64,000 bases of DNA from Pseudomonas sp. KU43P (GTDB lineage Bacteria > Pseudomonadota > Gammaproteobacteria > Pseudomonadales > Pseudomonadaceae). The position numbers and the translations under genes were made by a program. The stretch is from the NCBI RefSeq assembly GCF_033095865.1, contig NZ_AP019365.1, positions 1,337,501-1,401,500 of the forward strand, given 5' to 3'. Positions 59,770 to 64,000 of the stretch are shown in pieces. The notes beneath the pieces were generated by a model that saw only the letters and a list, made by a program, of their open reading frames with translations, did no database searches and was not told the origin of the DNA. Numbering within the stretch: position 1 is the stretch's first letter; each line of letters starts with the position of its first letter.

Positions 59770-60480
59770 TTAGAAACGTTCGGTGCTGGCCAGGTAGCGC
59801 CATTGCCCCAGGGGCAGTTTGCCCATGGCCACGCCACCCAGGCGAATGCGGCGCATGCTGCGCACTTCCAGGCGCAGGTAGGCGCACAGTTCGGAAATCT
59901 GTCCGGGTTGCGGGTTCTTCAGCGCCAGGCGCAAGTGGGTTTCGTTCTGCCAGCTGGCCTTGGCCTTCGGCAACTCCCGGTCATTGCGGGTTGCCCCGCG
60001 CGCCAGCCTTTCCAAAGCCTGCGGCGTGGTCTCGCCGCGCACCTCGATGATGTATTCCTGCTCCAGCTTGCGCAGGTCGGCGTCGATCTTGCGGGTTACC
60101 CGCCAGTCCTGGGTATATACCTGCAGGCCGCTGGCGCCGCGTTCCAGCGGTGCGACACAGGACAGCCGGGCGAAGTGCCCGTGCAGCGGCCGTACACCTT
60201 CGCGATGGGCTTCGCTGAGGTTGCCCAGATTGATGCTGGCGCGCGCCGTCTCGCTGTCGATGCCTGCTTGCTGGTTGAGCAGCAAGGTCACCGGTTCAAG
60301 GGTTTCTGCCCTGGCGCCTGGCAACAGCGCGATGCGCTGGGCGTCCACCTTGAACTGTGGTTGCTCGACCACGATGCCATCGACCGTGACCCAGCCCCCC
60401 TCGATATACAGCTCGGCCTCGCGGCGGGAGCAACCGAGCTGCTCGATGAGGCGTTTGGACAGGCGGACGGGTTCGGACAT
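59770..60480 (-). CDS. S4-domain pseudouridine synthase-like protein
   Basis: A 236-residue protein from ATG 60480. An S4 RNA-binding domain (RLSKRLIEQLGCSRREAELYIEGGWVTVDG) is followed by an RsuA/RluF-like fold. At the position of the catalytic Asp (R-L-D-x-x-[TS]-G in active enzymes) it reads P-L-E-R-G-A-S-G, Glu113 replacing Asp. So it may be inactive or divergent and act as an RNA-binding protein. First gene of the unit with yehS and trmO. Confidence 0.8.
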   Translation of the reverse strand: MSEPVRLSKRLIEQLGCSRREAELYIEGGWVTVDGIVVEQPQFKVDAQRIALLPGARAETLEPVTLLLNQQAGIDSETARASINLGNLSEAHREGVRPLHGHFARLSCVAPLERGASGLQVYTQDWRVTRKIDADLRKLEQEYIIEVRGETTPQALERLARGATRNDRELPKAKASWQNETHLRLALKNPQPGQISELCAYLRLEVRSMRRIRLGGVAMGKLPLGQWRYLASTERF

Positions 60481-60601
60481 GGAGGTCGATTCGCAATGCA
60501 GGGAAAGACCGCCATTGTACCTGCCCATGGCCGCTAGATGATGGGAATCTGTGTCAAATGCGCCATTTCAGAAACATTGCACGGCTTCCTACTTAGGCGT
60601 C

Positions 60602-61057
60602 CTAGGACGTTGTACGAATCAGTTTCATATGGAGCAGGGGATAGGGTTGCCCCAAACCGTCGGTTTCCGAGCGGCCAATCACTTCGAAGCCTTCGTGCAG
60701 GTAGAAGCCCAAGGCCTGCGGGTTCTGCTCGTTGACATCCAGGGTCTCGGCGTTGAGCTCGGCGATGGCGTAGCGCAGCAGGCGTCTGCCGACGCCCCGG
60801 CCGCGATAGGCTGGAGCGACGAACAGCATGTCGACACGGCCGTTGGCGACACCGGCGAAGCCGCAGATGCGTTGGTGGTCTTTGCAGCAGATGAGCATCA
60901 CGGCGTCGAGATAGCTGCGCAGGACATGTTCGCGCAACAGCAGGATGTAGGCATCGGGAAGGAAATCGTGGGTCGCGCGTACCGAGTCTTCCCAGACCTG
61001 GACCAGCGCCGGGTAGTCTGTCAGATGCGGGGTTTGCAGCGTCAGTGCCGAATGCAT
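60602..61057 (-). CDS. GNAT acetyltransferase
   Basis: A 151-residue GNAT protein. The acetyl-CoA loop is R-G-R-G-V-G-R-R-L in VAPAYRGRGVGRRLLRYAI; DFLPDAYILLLREHVLRSYL and ALGFYLHEGFEVIGRSETDGLGQPYPLLHMKL resemble YjaB-type enzymes. Substrate unknown. Confidence 0.85.
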   Translation of the reverse strand: MHSALTLQTPHLTDYPALVQVWEDSVRATHDFLPDAYILLLREHVLRSYLDAVMLICCKDHQRICGFAGVANGRVDMLFVAPAYRGRGVGRRLLRYAIAELNAETLDVNEQNPQALGFYLHEGFEVIGRSETDGLGQPYPLLHMKLIRTTS

Positions 61058-61090
61058 GGCGATGTCCTCTGGGGCCCTGAGGAAACCATA

Positions 61091-61119
61091 GATGCAAAAA
61101 AAAACCCCGCCAGTAGGCG
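61091..61119 (-). terminator. Left remnant of rimO terminator / left repeat copy
   Basis: On the minus strand CGCCTACTGGCG then GGGG and nine T. The right-hand copy of the same 12-mer (62843-62854) is followed on the plus strand by GGGG, the missing half of a longer stem. Left CCCCGCC plus right GGCGGGG would rebuild one perfect terminator, implying that the interval between was inserted into it. Confidence 0.65.
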
Positions 61120-61125
61120 TTTCGA

Positions 61126-61284
61126 ACTAGTCGGGGGTGACCTGGCCACTTGCGATAAAATTTCTAGCGCTGTCGACGGGGGGGGGCTGGATGTGGGCAT
61201 TGATGGCGACCCTAGTCCGCTAGAGGCCTCAGGCGACCCATAGGCATAAATGTAAGTTGGTGGTAATTCGATAATGTCACTCAT
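61126..61284 (-). pseudogene. ORF fragment downstream of com
   Basis: Opens at ATG 61284 with AAAGGTG upstream and reads MSDIIELPPTYIYAYGSPEA, then a Ser/Pro-rich stretch. The frame continues across the 12-bp repeat into flanking DNA, so its real end was probably lost. The span given ends near the element border. In Mu, com precedes mom, but I see no Mom similarity here. Confidence 0.3.
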
Positions 61285-61302
61285 AAAAAAGCACCTTTTG
61301 AG

Positions 61303-61479
61303 TTAAATGACTTTCGCGAATAATTTCGCTTGTATGTCGCTCAAAGGCGATGGCTCGGGGCTCAGGGCCCTCTCATGATTCAATGTCCCACAACGGGAGC
61401 ACTTGATCTGGAGCTGGGTGACTCCCGCCACTCGGGCGAGAAGTCGTTTGCAATTACCGCAACGGATGTCTCTAAGCAT
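61303..61479 (-). CDS. com: Com-like zinc-finger translational regulator
   Basis: A 58-residue protein from ATG 61479. Cys7-x2-Cys10 and Cys27-x2-Cys30 in LRDIRCGNCKRLLAR and LQIKCSRCGTLNHERA match the Mu Com family, a zinc protein that activates translation of the DNA-modification gene mom. No mom-like or methyltransferase gene is adjacent, so it is orphaned. It lies within the repeat-bounded unit downstream of the transposase. Confidence 0.75.
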   Translation of the reverse strand: MLRDIRCGNCKRLLARVAGVTQLQIKCSRCGTLNHERALSPEPSPLSDIQAKLFAKVI

Positions 61480-61553
61480 CTGCAAAGCCTTAAGTTTTTC
61501 TGCTAGGCTCCGCCACGCTCGCGCGAGCAGTGAGGCCTTGGCTGGCTTGCAGG

Positions 61554-62761
61554 CTATCTCTGCGATCTGGCGTCTCCCTTGGGTGTGTCAGCACCCTCTG
61601 GAGTCGCCCTCTCTTTTTCTCGCCGCACAAATGACAGGCCGGTTTGAAGCGTATGTCCGACGGTGTTCGACCAAAGGCAGGCTTGGCTGGCCTCCCGGTG
61701 GATGATGTTGTAAGCCAGCAACAGTCCCCAGACTTCCTGATAAATCAGCTCGACCTTCTTGCTGCGCAGCGTCACGGCATTCTGCTGCATCGAGCTTTTG
61801 ATAGCTCGAAAGCCTAATTCAATCTCCCAGCGCTCCAGGTACAGCTCGGCCACGGCCTTCGCGCTGTAGCCTTCCGTTGGCAGTGAAGTGAGTAGCGATC
61901 GGATCTGTCCTTGGCTTTCATAGCTGACCTCCCGCACCTCCCAGTGTGTGGGCAAGTTCGGGTTTCGCTTTCGAGCCTGAGGCGAGACCTTCATCCGCAC
62001 ACGGCGATCGTGCTCGCCATAACGCTCGACTTCCTCCATGACCAGGTTCTTGCGGGCCGGCGTTAACCAGTGGCGATTGTCGCCACCCTCGGCGACGCTC
62101 AGCAACAAGTCTGCCCCCAAAAGCCTTCGAACAAGGTGGTCGAATTGTCCGGAATCTGCCCCGCAAAGGTCTCAGCCAAGCGCATCTCGCTGCCACGGTA
62201 GGGGCTGTGTTGGGCGTCGAGAATCACGTGGGAACGTACATTCATCAGTGCAACGAGGCGTAGCATCGGGAATGGTGTCTGGCGTTCAGTGCCGGTGTTG
62301 CCCGAGCCGAAATGCTCTCGCAACTCAGGCGAGTCGGGCGTTCGCAGTAATGCGCCGTCCACCGCGAACACTTGCAGGACGTTCCAGTCATCACCTTCGT
62401 ATCGCTCGCAGCCCCACTGTTTACCGGTCTGGCGGAACAAGGAGTCGACTGGGTCGGCACCCAATCGTTTACGTGCTTCGGTCACGCCGCTACGCGCCAA
62501 CAACTGGTCAGAAGCCAAGCCTTGAGCGCAGATATTCAGCCGCCTGGCCACTTCATGAACAGGCTCATCGCGGAACAGGGCCATGCCCAGCACCAACCAA
62601 AGCACCTGATCGCTTGGCAGGCGCCGCCGCCGGATGGTGGCTTGCGCCGAGAGGTTAAGCGCACTGGCAACCCACTCAACAGGGATATTCTGGGTGAAGG
62701 CGCTAAGGTCGGAGAAATTGAAGAGATCGCCGAGATCGAGCAACTGCTGCTGATTGGGCAC
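61554..62761 (-). pseudogene. IS4-family transposase, frameshifted
   Basis: Two frames together cover an IS4 transposase: 62761-62099 (from GTG; FAVDGALLRTPDSPELREHFG with the first catalytic Asp) and 62120-61554, containing the Y-x2-R-x3-E-x6-K signature in YLERWEIELGFRAIK. They are joined near 62110 by a one-base shift in a run of G. At the second catalytic position the sequence reads LFEGFWG where relatives have L-F-D-[KR]-G-[FY]-W, so a catalytic Asp also seems lost. Probably inactive. Confidence 0.85.
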
Positions 62762-62765
62762 AAAA

Positions 62766-62795
62766 AATCCGATACCAGGGGGCTGGTATCGGATT
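62766..62795 (-). terminator. Hairpin terminator just before transposase start
   Basis: A perfect 13-bp stem AATCCGATACCAG/CTGGTATCGGATT with a 4-base loop; on the minus strand it is followed by six T and then the GTG start. It would stop transcription entering the element from rimO, a known strategy of insertion sequences. Confidence 0.8.
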
Positions 62796-62877
62796 CTCTA
62801 GAAACCCCGGCTTGGACTCAAATGCTTAAGTGAACAGCATTACGCCAGTAGGCGGGGCTTGGTTGCGGGTGCAAGCC

Positions 62878-64000
62878 TCAGACAGGCTCGGCCCACATGT
62901 CATACTCGTCGGCATCGACGACTCGGCAACGTACCTTGTCACCCGGCTTGAAGCCGTGGTTGCCATCGATGAACACGCTGCCATCGATCTCCGGTGCATC
63001 GAAGAAGCTGCGGCCCACCGAGCCCTGCTCCTCGACTTCGTCGATCAGCACTTCGATTTCCTTGCCGATGCGCAGTTGCAGGCGTGCGGCGCTGATCGCC
63101 TGCTGGTGGGCCATGAAGCGATCCCAACGGTCCTGTTTGACGTCGTCCGGCACTTCGTCCAGGCCCAGGTCGTTGGCGGGTGCGCCCTCGACCGGCGAAT
63201 ACTGGAAGCAGCCGACACGGTCGAGCTGCGCTTCGGTCAGCCAGTCCAGCAGGTACTGGAAGTCTTCTTCGGTCTCGCCCGGGAAGCCGACGATGAAGGT
63301 CGAACGGATCACCAGTTCAGGGCACTGTTCGCGCCAGTTCTTGATGCGCGCCAGGGTGCGGTCTTCGAAGGCGGGGCGCTTCATCGACTTGAGTACCTTG
63401 GGGCTGGCGTGCTGGAACGGGATGTCCAGGTACGGCAGGATCTTGCCGGCCGCCATCAGCGGAATCACGTCGTCGACGTTCGGGTATGGGTATACATAGT
63501 GCAGGCGCACCCAGGCACCCAAGCTGCTCAGTGCTTCGCACAGCTCCAGCATGCGGGTCTTGACCGGGCGGCCGTTCCAGAAGTCGGTCTTGTACTTGAC
63601 GTCGACGCCGTAGGCGCTGGTGTCCTGGGAGATCACCAGAATTTCCTTGACGCCGGCCTTGACCAGGCGCTCGGCCTCACTAAGCACTTCGCCGACCGGG
63701 CGGCTGACCAGCTTGCCGCGCATCGACGGGATGATGCAGAAGCTGCAGCTGTGGTTGCAGCCCTCGGAAATCTTCAGGTAGGCATAGTGGCGCGGGGTCA
63801 GCTTGACGCCCTGCGGTGGTACCAGGTCGATAAGCGGGTTGTGGTCCTGGCGTGGCGGCACCACTTCGTGCACGGCGTTGACCACCTGCTCGTACTGCTG
63901 CGGGCCGCTGACCGACAGCACGCTCGGGTGCACGTCACGGATGTTGCCTTCCTCGACGCCCATGCAGCCGGTGACGATGACCTTGCCGTTTTCCTTGATC
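62878..64000 (-). CDS. rimO: Ribosomal protein S12 methylthiotransferase RimO, partial
   Basis: The C-terminal 373 codons of RimO; the 5' end lies beyond 64000 (the frame stays open: [12 protein letters not shown] before GVEEGN). The radical-SAM cluster motif Cys-x3-Cys-x2-Cys is in [45 protein letters not shown] core and a C-terminal TRAM domain ([26 protein letters not shown]) follow. It adds a methylthio group to Asp89 of S12. The IS element sits in its terminator. Confidence 0.95.
   Translation of the reverse strand, partial: IKENGKVIVTGCMGVEEGNIRDVHPSVLSVSGPQQYEQVVNAVHEVVPPRQDHNPLIDLVPPQGVKLTPRHYAYLKISEGCNHSCSFCIIPSMRGKLVSRPVGEVLSEAERLVKAGVKEILVISQDTSAYGVDVKYKTDFWNGRPVKTRMLELCEALSSLGAWVRLHYVYPYPNVDDVIPLMAAGKILPYLDIPFQHASPKVLKSMKRPAFEDRTLARIKNWREQCPELVIRSTFIVGFPGETEEDFQYLLDWLTEAQLDRVGCFQYSPVEGAPANDLGLDEVPDDVKQDRWDRFMAHQQAISAARLQLRIGKEIEVLIDEVEEQGSVGRSFFDAPEIDGSVFIDGNHGFKPGDKVRCRVVDADEYDMWAEPV

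Larger units (their letters stand above)
61120..62842 (-). mobile_element. IS4-family insertion sequence with com-like passenger region
   Basis: A 1723-base unit between two copies of CGCCAGTAGGCG (61108-61119, 62843-62854), a size typical of IS4-family target duplications. The right end reads inward TAATGCTGTTCACTTAAG, close to the known IS4 end TAATGCCGATCAGTTAAG. The left end (TTTCGAACTAGTC) does not match it, so the left border is rearranged or the com region was added secondarily. Holds a broken transposase and a Com-like zinc-finger gene. Confidence 0.6.

Noticed and set aside
62099..62120. Programmed -1 frameshift to make full-length IS4 transposase
   Set aside because: A G-run could allow slippage, but IS4-family transposases are normally single-frame and the second catalytic Asp also seems missing, so a decayed gene is simpler.
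1..64000. CRISPR arrays, rRNA operons and complete tRNA genes
   Set aside because: No regularly spaced direct repeats with unique spacers, and no rRNA or full tRNA cloverleaf, were seen.

Overview
The window is GC-rich chromosomal DNA of a Pseudomonas, most likely the P. putida/P. fluorescens side of the genus. This rests on the core gene set at the right (cinA C-terminal domain, recA with a LexA box, recX, LOG-family protein, PA3611-like protein, tapT, erdR-like regulator, dgkA, divergent finR/fprA, trmO, rimO) and on the R-type tailocin placed directly upstream of cinA-recA. Everything here is read from sequence; no database search was run.

Layout. (1) About 1-34.9 kb: a large, apparently intact temperate prophage whose left end and integrase lie outside the window. 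A leftward operon (1-2282) of small, 4-bp-overlapping genes includes an excisionase-like protein and a PrtN-like activator. A lambda-like switch follows (CI-type S24 repressor flanked by two operator regions, then Cro-like, CII-like and DksA/TraR-like proteins), then a primase-helicase, a TGTTGGG repeat cluster and a Q-like antiterminator. The late operon runs holin, HNH nuclease, P27/HK97-type terminase, portal, S49 protease, capsid and connectors, then a Mu-type contractile tail and baseplate, tail fibre, endolysin and Rz/Rz1. So it is a myovirus with an HK97-type head and a Mu-type tail. (2) 31.45-34.3 kb: an AT-rich cargo island, separated by a strong terminator, encoding an AAA ATPase/TOPRIM-like (OLD/PARIS-like) fusion and a partner with an R-x4-H (HEPN-like) motif. 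It is the best candidate for a little-described system, probably anti-phage defence. (3) 34.7-35.2 kb: attachment-site-like sequence with 11-bp-phased direct repeats. (4) 35.2-50.1 kb: a P2-like R-type tailocin: PrtR repressor, operator-rich leader, holin, V/W/J/I baseplate, fibre plus chaperone, sheath, tube, E/E+E' chaperone, tape measure, U/X/D, endolysin, Rz/Rz1. It has no capsid or terminase genes. (5) 50.3-64 kb: core chromosome, interrupted near rimO by a broken IS4-family element next to a Com-like zinc-finger gene and flanked by a 12-bp direct repeat.

How the parts interact. RecA, encoded right after the tailocin, is the expected trigger of autocleavage of both S24 repressors (prophage CI and tailocin PrtR). 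Prophage and tailocin share a holin family, a GH19 endolysin, an Rz/Rz1 pair and a tail-fibre module, with the holin at the head and endolysin/spanins at the tail of each late operon. Both late operons are studded with intrinsic terminators, including a hairpin inside each endolysin gene that is conserved with a compensatory base-pair change, which suggests control by antitermination. Both encode recoded tail-assembly chaperones: the prophage with a -1 slippery run and the tailocin with a CTT TGA C site like that of prfB (+1).
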